A DNA stretch of 64,000 nucleotides from Candidatus Krumholzibacteriota bacterium (lineage in GTDB: Bacteria; Krumholzibacteriota; Krumholzibacteriia; Krumholzibacteriales; Krumholzibacteriaceae): contig JAUWCL010000015.1 in NCBI GenBank assembly GCA_030609325.1, positions 1 through 64,000 on the forward strand. The letters run 5' to 3'. The notes below the pieces were generated by a model that saw nothing but the letters and a program-made list of their open reading frames with translations, was not told where the DNA came from and did no database searches. The translations under genes were made by a program, and so were the position numbers. How positions within the stretch are numbered: position 1 is the first letter of the stretch; the number at the start of each line of letters is the position of its first letter. This document shows positions 8,658 to 15,857 of this stretch, one piece after another.

Positions 8658-8686
8658 AATATAGCACAGGAGAATTTGGTCGTCAA
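8658..8686 (-). promoter_or_regulatory. Promoter of the sdhCDAB operon
   Basis: On the minus strand TTGACG, 17 nt, then TATATT, with TG one base before the -10. The start of transcription would be near 8650, leaving a leader of about 95 nt before sdhC. Confidence 0.65.
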
Positions 8687-8764
8687 CGTCCGACGGGAAA
8701 TAGTGCGATTTGCCATGATCATTCATCAGGTCCCGGGGGTCGCTGCCGGAATCCCCCTGCCCCG

Positions 8765-11206
8765 TCAGGACTTGCGGGCGCGCTCCCCCTTGCGCAGCAG
8801 CGTCCTGCGCAGCTTGTTCTCAAGCTCGGTCGGCAGCGGCTTGCCCTCGGGTCTCTCCGCGTATCCGCCGCCGCCGTCTTCGAGCGGGGCCGGCTCGTAC
8901 GCCTCGAACTCGAGGAGCAGGTGCAGGATAACGAGCGCGGCCTCCTTGTCGGGAATCATCCCCCGCCCACCCGTGTCGGGATCGAGCTGGATGAACGGCG
9001 GTATGGGGGAACCGACGCAGGAGGGACACCCCCTCCTGCACTCGCAGGACTGGATCAGCTCGAGCGACGCCTGCATGATCTCCTCTATTATGTCGTAGCA
9101 CTTCAGCGCGAAGCCGAGCCCGCCCGGGTACTTGTCGTATATATAGACCGCCGGCCCGCCGGTCGAGCGCGAGTTGACCGTCGTCCCGATGTCGAGCGTG
9201 TCTGACATGACGAAGAGGGGCACTACCTCTCTCAGGATGTTGGAGAGACCGAGGAGCCCCTCGGCCGGCACCCTCCCCCACTTGCGCACCGCCGCAAGCG
9301 CTTCACCGGGAGGCTCGATCCACATACCGACCGTCTCGAGCACCTGCGGCGGCAGGTCGCACTTGCCGTAGCCGATCGAGTCGCGGCTGCCGAACTTTAT
9401 TTTCCTGAACATGAAGGTAAGATCGGTCACGGAAACGTCACCGAAGGCGATCCGGCTTATCCTCCACAGACCGTTCTTCTCTTCGCGGTCGACCTTGACC
9501 TGGGTCTCGGTGATCGACTGGGTGTAGTAGTCGACATTCGTTTTTTCTATGAACGCTATTTTCTTATCCGTATCGAGGTCGCGGACAAAATACGTCTCTG
9601 CCTCGTGGAGGTATATCGCCTGCGTATGTACCTGCTGGAACGCGCTCGCCTCATCGATCGTGCCGATGACCCTGTTGCCGTCCGACTCGTCGACGATCGT
9701 ATAGATGTTCGGTGAGATGTTGCGAAGATTTACATCGGCGCTCGGGTAGCCGTGCCCCCGCCAGAACCAGCTCCCCTTGACGAAATTGAGATCCCTTTCC
9801 TCTTCGAGGAGCTGCGCGATCGCCGGGGCGTACTCGCCCATTCCCTCGACCTCCTTCGCCGCGAGCGGGAGCTCGAAGGCAGCGGCGCGCATCTGCCCGA
9901 GAAGAACATGCGGATTCTCCGGGTCGATTATCGCGTTCTCGGGAGAACGTCCGAAGAAGTAGTCGGGGTTACGGGCGAGATACTGGTCGAGCGGCGTATT
10001 ATGCGGGATAAATATTATCAGCGAGTCCTCCATGCCGCGGCCGGCCCTGCCGGCCTGCTGCCATGTCGATGCGATACTCCCCGGGTACCCGACGATGACA
10101 GAGGCATGCAGCGCGCCGACGTCGATGCCCAGCTCGAGGGCGTTGGTGCTGATCACCGCCTTGAGCTCGCCCTCGAAGAGACGCCGTTCTATCTCCCTGC
10201 GCTCCTCGGGGAGGTATCCGCCGCGGTAGGGATGGACCGTGTCGGCCATCGAGGCCCTATGCTTCGAGAGCAGGTCCCGAACGTATCTGGTAATCACCTC
10301 GCTGACGACACGCGCCCTGACGAAAGCGATCGTCTGGACTCCGTCGAGGACGAGGCGCGAGATGAGCTCGGCCGCCTCGACATTGGAACTCCTGCGCTCC
10401 ATCCCCGCCGCGTCAAGGTTGGGCGGGTTCCACATGAGGAATGTCTTTCGTCCCCTCGGGGAGCCGTCCTTCGTGACGACCTTCATCTTCCGGCCGAGCA
10501 GGCGACCGGCGTGCTCGCCGGGATTATAGATGGTGGCGGAGCTTGCTGCGAATACCGGCTTCGCCCCGTAATGGTCGCATATCCGCGAGAGGCGCCGCAT
10601 CACGTTTGCAACGTGCGAGCCGAATGCGCCGCGGTAACTGTGAATCTCGTCGATCACGACGTAGCGGAGCCTCGCAATAAACGGCGCCCACCTGGCGTGG
10701 TTGGGGAGTATGCCCGAGTGGAGCATATCGGGATTGGTCAGCAGGATGTTCGCACCGTCGCGGAGCCTGCGGCGGAGCGGACCGGGCGTATCGCCGTCAT
10801 ACGTCCCCGCCTCGAAGGTGATCCCGTCTCCCTCCCTGTAGCGCTTCAGCACCCTGAGCTGGTCCTGCGCGAGGGCCTTCGTCGGATAGAGATAGAGCGC
10901 CCTGCTCTCGGGATCATCCAGAAGGGATTCGAGGACAGGGATGTTGTAGCAAAGGGTCTTGCCGCTCGCCGTGGAGGTGACGATCACCGTATCGGTCCCG
11001 CCGCGAAGGGCTTCAACCGCTTCCACCTGGTGTGTGTAGAGATGCTCCACCCCCAAGCCGGCCAGGACGGCGGCGAGGCTTGCCGGGAGCGGCTCGTCGA
11101 GCTCGCCGAAGCGGGCGTTGCGCAACGGTATCTTATGGCTGTGAACGATCTGGCCGTCGTACAGGTCGTCGACTGTCACCCTGCCGAGAAATATCTTTAC
11201 GTCCAA
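8765..11206 (-). CDS. mrfA: Superfamily 2 helicase of the MrfA/YprA family (DUF1998)
   Basis: In Bacillus subtilis MrfA (YprA) is a 3'-5' DNA helicase that works with the exonuclease MrfB in repair of mitomycin C damage. This 813-residue protein has Walker A as TSTASGKT, the DEAH-type box as DEIH, motifs IV-VI including TNALELGIDVG and QQAGRAGRG, and a C-terminal DUF1998 region with the four-cysteine cluster CECRRGCPSC that binds metal in the family. I choose the TTG at 11206 as start because GGAAGGA lies 5 nt upstream and the residues before it are low-complexity; the frame stays open upstream. The partner mrfB lies 217 nt upstream, but mrfA has its own promoter preceded by repeats, so the two need not be one transcript. 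Confidence 0.93.
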   Translation of the reverse strand: MDVKIFLGRVTVDDLYDGQIVHSHKIPLRNARFGELDEPLPASLAAVLAGLGVEHLYTHQVEAVEALRGGTDTVIVTSTASGKTLCYNIPVLESLLDDPESRALYLYPTKALAQDQLRVLKRYREGDGITFEAGTYDGDTPGPLRRRLRDGANILLTNPDMLHSGILPNHARWAPFIARLRYVVIDEIHSYRGAFGSHVANVMRRLSRICDHYGAKPVFAASSATIYNPGEHAGRLLGRKMKVVTKDGSPRGRKTFLMWNPPNLDAAGMERRSSNVEAAELISRLVLDGVQTIAFVRARVVSEVITRYVRDLLSKHRASMADTVHPYRGGYLPEERREIERRLFEGELKAVISTNALELGIDVGALHASVIVGYPGSIASTWQQAGRAGRGMEDSLIIFIPHNTPLDQYLARNPDYFFGRSPENAIIDPENPHVLLGQMRAAAFELPLAAKEVEGMGEYAPAIAQLLEEERDLNFVKGSWFWRGHGYPSADVNLRNISPNIYTIVDESDGNRVIGTIDEASAFQQVHTQAIYLHEAETYFVRDLDTDKKIAFIEKTNVDYYTQSITETQVKVDREEKNGLWRISRIAFGDVSVTDLTFMFRKIKFGSRDSIGYGKCDLPPQVLETVGMWIEPPGEALAAVRKWGRVPAEGLLGLSNILREVVPLFVMSDTLDIGTTVNSRSTGGPAVYIYDKYPGGLGFALKCYDIIEEIMQASLELIQSCECRRGCPSCVGSPIPPFIQLDPDTGGRGMIPDKEAALVILHLLLEFEAYEPAPLEDGGGGYAERPEGKPLPTELENKLRRTLLRKGERARKS

Positions 11207-11294
11207 GGCGTTCCTTCCCTCTGCCCCGCCTTGCTGCCGGCCCCGCGCGCGCGGTGAAGATTGCCGCGCAGCGGTCCCCGGGACCGGGACGACT

Positions 11295-11323
11295 ATGATA
11301 CCCGCGGTAACAGACGGATGCAA
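11295..11323 (-). promoter_or_regulatory. Promoter of mrfA
   Basis: On the minus strand TTGCAT, 17 nt, then TATCAT. Transcription would start near 11288, giving a leader of about 80 nt. Direct repeats sit immediately upstream of the -35. Confidence 0.55.
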
Positions 11324-11328
11324 TCGTT

Positions 11329-11387
11329 AGTAACAATAATCAGTAATAATGTTGCCGGCCCCGATAAGTAACAATGTTGCCGGCCCC
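11329..11387. repeat. Direct repeats upstream of the mrfA promoter
   Basis: On the plus strand AGTAAYAAT occurs three times (11329-11337, 11342-11350, 11367-11375). The last two copies are each followed at once by GTTGCCGGCCCC, making two 21-bp repeats 25 bp apart with one mismatch. The repeats end 5 bp before the -35 hexamer of mrfA, as expected for activator sites, but they could also be remnants of a mobile repeat. Confidence 0.75.
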
Positions 11388-11423
11388 CTACATTGATGCA
11401 TGCGTGGAGTTTTTCCGGCCCTT

Positions 11424-12428
11424 TTAAATATTATTCAAATAAACCGTGATCAGCTCGAGCATCGAGAGAAGGTCGAGGCGGTTGTGATGGATCACGGCTG
11501 CCATCTGCCGCGCGTCCTTCGTGCGGACAAACTCGTGATAGGCGCCGGGGATCTCGCTGCCGGGGATGTCGCCGGTCCTCTTCCTGCCGAGCACGTACCG
11601 TTCGAGTGTCTGGAGCCTGTGGTTCGGGGTCCGTCCCTTCATGAGGGATCTCGATATCGGCAGCAGGTCGACGTGTGACCGGGGCATCCTCATCGGCAGA
11701 TCGTGGAACATCATCCTGTCCGCGAGGAACGGGATGTCGAAGGTGTTCCCGTTGAAAGTGACCAACACCTCGCGGGAATCGAGTATCCGGGATGCGAAAG
11801 ACAGGACGGCACGCTCCTCGGTGTAGTCCCTCGCGAAGAGCTGGTCTACGACGAGGTCCTCGCCCTCGCTGTACATCAGCCCCACGAGAAAAAGGGGCGT
11901 GTTGCGCAAACCTGTCGTCTCGAGATCGAGGTAGATTATTAATCCCGCCGGCGCACGGGTCAGTGTTTCCAGGGGGGTGCATCCGGCGGGGATCTTCGCA
12001 GGCGACGAAGCGAGGACCTCCAGGTATCCCGCATGCGCTGCTGCTCCTCTTTCCCAAATCTCTCCGGCCGGCTTGCGGATCCTGTAGAACCATCCCTCCG
12101 GGGTCCCGAACGCCTCGCCGGGAACAAGATCCTCGATCCGGCCCGGGGACGGCACCGCAAAAAGCTGCTCGTCGGTAACAGGGATATCGGCGAAAACAGG
12201 CACCTCCGGCTTCGGCGGGCCTTCCCCCGCGAGCGGTCTCTCGCCGGCGGGCGGCGCCTCGGGAACGGGAGGGACCTGCGCTGCGGGAGACGTCCCGGTC
12301 TCTTTCCAGACGCCGAAAACCACTCTGGCGCGTTTTTTGAGCCGTTCCAGCTCGTTTCTCAAATCGTGTCCGCTGTCTTCCGTCACGGCTATCGAGCCCT
12401 CTCTGTGTATCCTGTCAGCCACTGACAT
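11424..12428 (-). CDS. mrfB: RNase H-fold exonuclease of the MrfB/YprB family
   Basis: A 334-residue protein. The C-terminal ~190 residues are a DnaQ-like/RNase H-fold exonuclease with YLDLETTGL (DxE, first metal ligands), VTFNGNTFDIPFL (second Asp) and HHNRLDLLSM (last Asp motif), matching YprB. The first ~130 residues are low-complexity (Pro, Glu, Gly) and probably disordered, apart from a short conserved part before the nuclease domain. The likely start is the ATG at 12428; an upstream in-frame start at 12491 would place the start within the divergent promoter region. It sits directly upstream of mrfA, the same gene pair as in Bacillus, which supports a shared repair role. In B. subtilis MrfB is a metal-dependent 3'-5' exonuclease. 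Confidence 0.88.
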   Translation of the reverse strand: MSVADRIHREGSIAVTEDSGHDLRNELERLKKRARVVFGVWKETGTSPAAQVPPVPEAPPAGERPLAGEGPPKPEVPVFADIPVTDEQLFAVPSPGRIEDLVPGEAFGTPEGWFYRIRKPAGEIWERGAAAHAGYLEVLASSPAKIPAGCTPLETLTRAPAGLIIYLDLETTGLRNTPLFLVGLMYSEGEDLVVDQLFARDYTEERAVLSFASRILDSREVLVTFNGNTFDIPFLADRMMFHDLPMRMPRSHVDLLPISRSLMKGRTPNHRLQTLERYVLGRKRTGDIPGSEIPGAYHEFVRTKDARQMAAVIHHNRLDLLSMLELITVYLNNI

Positions 12429-12497
12429 GATAAAGCCTGCCGCGGAAGCGTTCAAGCGGTCCGTATCTTGCAATCCGCTTGAAATACGCACTTTTAC

Positions 12498-12527
12498 TTG
12501 ACGACCTTCCCGCTATGTGGATATTTT
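12498..12527 (+). promoter_or_regulatory. Promoter of the M23 peptidase gene
   Basis: TTGACG, 18 nt, then TATTTT on the plus strand. The start would be near 12534, only about 16 nt before the chosen ATG. This supports starting the protein at 12551 rather than at upstream in-frame codons that overlap the promoter. Confidence 0.5.
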
Positions 12528-12550
12528 ACACCAAACAGACGGGCAGGATG

Positions 12551-13915
12551 ATGAACAGGGAAAAGAAAATAACGATATTCGTGATAATCGCGGTGATCGT
12601 CTCCGCGGTCCTCATGACGTCTTCGAACAGGGAGGCGCCGAAGGGGGAGCCGGAGACCACCCCCGCGTCTATGGTTGCCGAAGCCGCTTCCGGCCTCACG
12701 GAATCCGTGCCCCCACCTCCCCCCGAACCGAAATATACCGGCAAGATCAGAAAAAACTCGAGCTTCTTCGACATAATGACCGCCTGCGGCGCCACGCCCC
12801 GGCAGATCTACGACATCGCCGGCAGGGCCAAACCGGTATACGATCTCGGCAGGATCCAACCGGGGCAGAAATACGAGATATTCACCGGCGACGGCGGCGC
12901 AATAGAGAGGATCCTTCTCTCTATCAACGAGACGGGCTACGTCGAGATAGTCTGCTCCGCTGAAGGGATCGAGGTCGAATGCAGGGAGTACCCCTACGAA
13001 GTCACGATAAGGGAAGCCTCGGGAATCATCACCCAGTCGCTCTTCATGTCGGTCATGGACCAGGACCTGCCGATCGAGCTCGGCGCGAAGCTAGTCGATA
13101 TCTATGCATGGGACATAGATTTCTTCACCGAGATCAGAAAGAACGACTTTTTCCGAGTAATCTACGAGGAGCGCAGGATGCTCGACGGCCCCGACCACGA
13201 GGAGAAAACGGAGGTCGGAATTATAATCGCCGCCGAGTTCAACACGAGTGGTAACAGCCGCTACTGCTTCCTCTTCGATAACGAGAAGGTTTTCCCCGAT
13301 TATTTCGACGACGAGGGCAAATCGCTGCGCAAGCAGCTCCTCAAGGCGCCCCTTTCGTATACGCGGATCAGCTCGGGATACAGCAAGAGGCGCTTCCATC
13401 CCGTGCTTCACAGGTACGCACCCCATCTCGGCATCGACTACGCCGCGCCGACGGGTACGCCCGTCCAGTCGACCGGCGACGGGACGGTGATGACCGCCTC
13501 GAGGACGAGGGCCAATGGAAATTACGTCAAGATCAGGCACAACAACAGCTACATCAGCTACTATCTTCACCTGAGCCGCTTCGGCAAGGGTATCAAGCAG
13601 GGCACGAAGGTCAAACAGGGCCAGGTGATCGGCTACGTTGGAGCGACCGGCTACGCGACCGGTCCCCATCTCGATTACCGCGTCAAAAAGAACGGCAGGT
13701 ACGTCAATCCCCGCAGGCTGAAGCTTCCCCCGGCGAAGCCCGTAAGCGGTGAGAACATGGCCGCATTCACGGCGAAGCGCGATTCGCTCCTGTCCAAGCT
13801 GAGATCGGTGCCGATCCGCGACCCGCGCGGTGAATACTTCGCCGAGGGCGGCGGGCTCGCATCCGAGGCGCCCGGCAGACCGGGCGGAAGCGGCGGCTCC
13901 CCAATCCCCCACTGA
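12551..13915 (+). CDS. M23-family peptidoglycan peptidase with N-terminal anchor and OapA/LysM-like domain
   Basis: A 454-residue envelope protein. Residues 6-24 (ITIFVIIAVIVSAVLM) form a signal anchor, followed by a Pro-rich linker (PPPPPEP). The middle part contains the OapA/LysM-like domain typical of MepM-type endopeptidases (SFFDIMTACGATPRQIYDI and LGRIQPGQKY). The C-terminal LytM domain has YAPHLGIDY (HxxxD zinc motif), YYLHLSRF, and GPHLDYRV where most relatives have HLHYEV, so the last zinc ligand would be Asp rather than His. Predicted to cleave peptide cross-links in murein. The gene is divergent from mrfB and 3 nt upstream of queH. The final ~50 residues are Gly/Pro/Ser-rich and probably disordered. 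Confidence 0.9.
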   Translation: MNREKKITIFVIIAVIVSAVLMTSSNREAPKGEPETTPASMVAEAASGLTESVPPPPPEPKYTGKIRKNSSFFDIMTACGATPRQIYDIAGRAKPVYDLGRIQPGQKYEIFTGDGGAIERILLSINETGYVEIVCSAEGIEVECREYPYEVTIREASGIITQSLFMSVMDQDLPIELGAKLVDIYAWDIDFFTEIRKNDFFRVIYEERRMLDGPDHEEKTEVGIIIAAEFNTSGNSRYCFLFDNEKVFPDYFDDEGKSLRKQLLKAPLSYTRISSGYSKRRFHPVLHRYAPHLGIDYAAPTGTPVQSTGDGTVMTASRTRANGNYVKIRHNNSYISYYLHLSRFGKGIKQGTKVKQGQVIGYVGATGYATGPHLDYRVKKNGRYVNPRRLKLPPAKPVSGENMAAFTAKRDSLLSKLRSVPIRDPRGEYFAEGGGLASEAPGRPGGSGGSPIPH

Positions 13916-13918
13916 GCG

Positions 13919-14497
13919 ATGGAATCCACCGAACGAATTCTCGTCCACGCATGCTGCGCATCGTGCTCGAGCTACGTCCTCGAATACCTCCAGCAGGAAT
14001 ACGACGTCGCCGCGTATTACTGCAATCCGAACATCCAGCCTGAGGCCGAATACCGGCTGAGGCTCGGCGAGGTAAGAACGGTCTGCGGGCACCTGGGGAT
14101 CCCGCTGATCGAAGGACCGGAAGAGTTCGAGGAATGGAACACGGCGATCGCCCCGTACGCCCACCTTCCCGAGAAGAGCGAGAGGTGCCGGGTCTGCTAC
14201 CGCCTGAGGCTCGAGGAAACGGCGAGAAAGGCGGCAGAGACCGGAATCGGCCTCTTCACCACGACCCTGTCGGTCAGCCCTCACAAGATCCACGCCTGGA
14301 TCGTCGAGGAAGGCCGGGCTTCCGGAGAGAAGCACGGCGTCATGTTCCTCGAGGCGGACTTCAAGAAAAAGGGCGGATTCCAGGAAAGCTGCAGGAAAAG
14401 CCGCGAGTACGGCCTGACGAGACAGGACTACTGCGGATGCCTGTTCAGTCTGGAGGAAGCAAAGCTGAGGCGGAAAGAGTCGGATTCAGGGCGTTGA
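13919..14497 (+). CDS. queH: Epoxyqueuosine reductase QueH
   Basis: QueH performs the last step of queuosine tRNA modification, reducing epoxyqueuosine to queuosine, and replaces QueG in many bacteria. The 192-residue protein carries the QueH cysteine set: HACCASCSSY at residue 10, CRVCYRLRLE near residue 96, and YCGCLFS near residue 173. These bind the Fe-S cluster and metal centre in characterised QueH. The TTTLSVSPHK segment is also typical. The start codon is only 3 nt after the M23 stop with no clear Shine-Dalgarno sequence, so it is probably translated by coupling. A perfect hairpin separates it from the convergent selD. Confidence 0.93.
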   Translation: MESTERILVHACCASCSSYVLEYLQQEYDVAAYYCNPNIQPEAEYRLRLGEVRTVCGHLGIPLIEGPEEFEEWNTAIAPYAHLPEKSERCRVCYRLRLEETARKAAETGIGLFTTTLSVSPHKIHAWIVEEGRASGEKHGVMFLEADFKKKGGFQESCRKSREYGLTRQDYCGCLFSLEEAKLRRKESDSGR

Positions 14498-14525
14498 TTC
14501 AGGGCTCAGTCAACGGAATGAGGTC

Positions 14526-14546
14526 GATCCGGCTTAAACCCGGATC
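14526..14546. terminator. Hairpin between convergent queH and selD
   Basis: Arms GATCCGG and CCGGATC (7 bp) with a 7-nt loop overlap the selD stop codon. There is no T-run on either side, so it may slow or stop transcription from both directions, but this is uncertain. Confidence 0.4.
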
Positions 14547-15580
14547 AGGAGCGGCTTGTCGGCCTGCGGAAGCACCTCCCCTATGACGGCGGCATACCCG
14601 GCGCCGGAATTCCTGAGACTATCTGCGAGATCCTGCGCCTTTTCTGCGGGCAGTGATATCAGCAGGCCGCCGGAGGTCTGCGGGTCGTGCAGGAGCATCT
14701 TTTGTTCCCTCGTCAGACTGCCCTCGACCTCCAGGGAAATGTTCGTGTACTCCAGGTTGGACATTCCACCGCCGGTGAGAAAGCCGTGCGAGGCGAAGTA
14801 GGCAGCATCGGGAAGAAGGGGAACGGCTTCCATGTAGATCGCGATCGTGATGTCCGAGCCGTCGGCCATCTCGAGCGCGTGGCCGGCCAGCCCGAATCCG
14901 GTGACGTCTGTGCACGCGTGAGCACCCGCCGCGACCATTGCCCTGGCCGCCGGTGCGTTGAGGGCGATCATCTGATCGATGAAGAGTCTCTCCTGCTCCG
15001 CGTCGAGGGCCCCGTTCTTCAGCGCCGTCGAGTAGATGCCGGTGCCGAGCGGCTTCGTCAGGACGATCGCGTCGCCCGGCCTGGCGCCCGCGGTGAGCAC
15101 GACGTTGTCGGGATGGATCGTACCGACCACGGAGAGGCCGTACTTAAGCTCGGAGTCCTTGAGCGTGTGCCCGCCGACGATTACGGCACCCGCCTCGTTG
15201 ACCTTGTCGGCACCGCCCCGCATCAGGAGTTCGAGCGCCTCGATCTCGAGCTTCCCCTCAGGAAAGCCGATGATGTTGAGCGCCGCTACGGGCTCCCCGC
15301 CCATAGCGTAGACGTCGCTCATCGCGTTCGCAGCAGCGACCTGCCCGAACACGTAAGGATCGTCCACTATTGCGGGGAAGAAATCGACGGTGAGGATAAT
15401 CGCCCTGTCGTCGCTTATGCGCACTACGCCGCTGTCATCCGACTGGCTCGTGCCGACGATCAGGTCGGGATGATCCTGAGGGGGCATCTTCTGTAAAACT
15501 GGCCACAACTCCGTCGGGCTGAGCTTGGAAGCTCAGCCCGAACACGAAGCCATGGCCGTCAAACGGTACTTCTTTGACAT
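14534..15580 (-). CDS. selD: Selenide, water dikinase with selenocysteine in the active site (in-frame UGA)
   Basis: SelD makes selenophosphate from selenide and ATP, the selenium donor for Sec-tRNA and selenouridine. Reading through the TGA at 15533-15535 gives a 348-residue protein starting at the ATG at 15580 with AAGGG 6 nt upstream. The N-terminus then contains CSGUASKLSP, the SelD active-site loop in which many organisms have Sec or Cys. Stopping at the TGA would leave a 324-residue fragment beginning after the catalytic residue. The rest is canonical: GTSQSDDSGV, TVDFFPAIVDDPYVFGQ, SDVYAMGG, IVGGHT and DPQTSGGLL. A perfect 12-bp hairpin includes the TGA. It is preceded by a ferredoxin gene 31 nt upstream. 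The organism must therefore encode selA, selB and selC elsewhere. Confidence 0.93.
15515..15540 (-). promoter_or_regulatory. SECIS-like hairpin at the selD UGA codon
   Basis: On the mRNA strand CGGGCTGAGCTT and AAGCTCAGCCCG are perfect 12-bp complements around CC. The UGA codon (15535-15533) lies in the 5' arm. Bacterial SECIS elements lie at or just after the UGA inside the coding region, so a role in Sec insertion is plausible. It looks like a terminator stem but has no T-run and is inside the gene. Confidence 0.55.
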
Positions 15581-15611
15581 ATTCACCCTTTTCAGGTAAG
15601 GGCCTGACGGA

Positions 15612-15821
<210 letters not shown>

Positions 15822-15825
15822 CTAT

Positions 15826-15854
15826 TAAATATATAAATCCTCGAATCCGGTCAA
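15826..15854 (-). promoter_or_regulatory. Promoter of the ferredoxin-selD unit
   Basis: On the minus strand TTGACC, 17 nt, then TATTTA in an AT-rich stretch. The start would be near 15819, about 37 nt before the ferredoxin ATG. The -35 almost touches the stop codon of the M16 peptidase gene. Confidence 0.6.
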
Positions 15855-15857
15855 TGA

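Noticed and set aside
15515-15540. Terminator after the ferredoxin gene
   Set aside because: The perfect stem lies inside the selD coding frame and has no T-run; it overlaps the Sec codon, so it is better read as SECIS-like.
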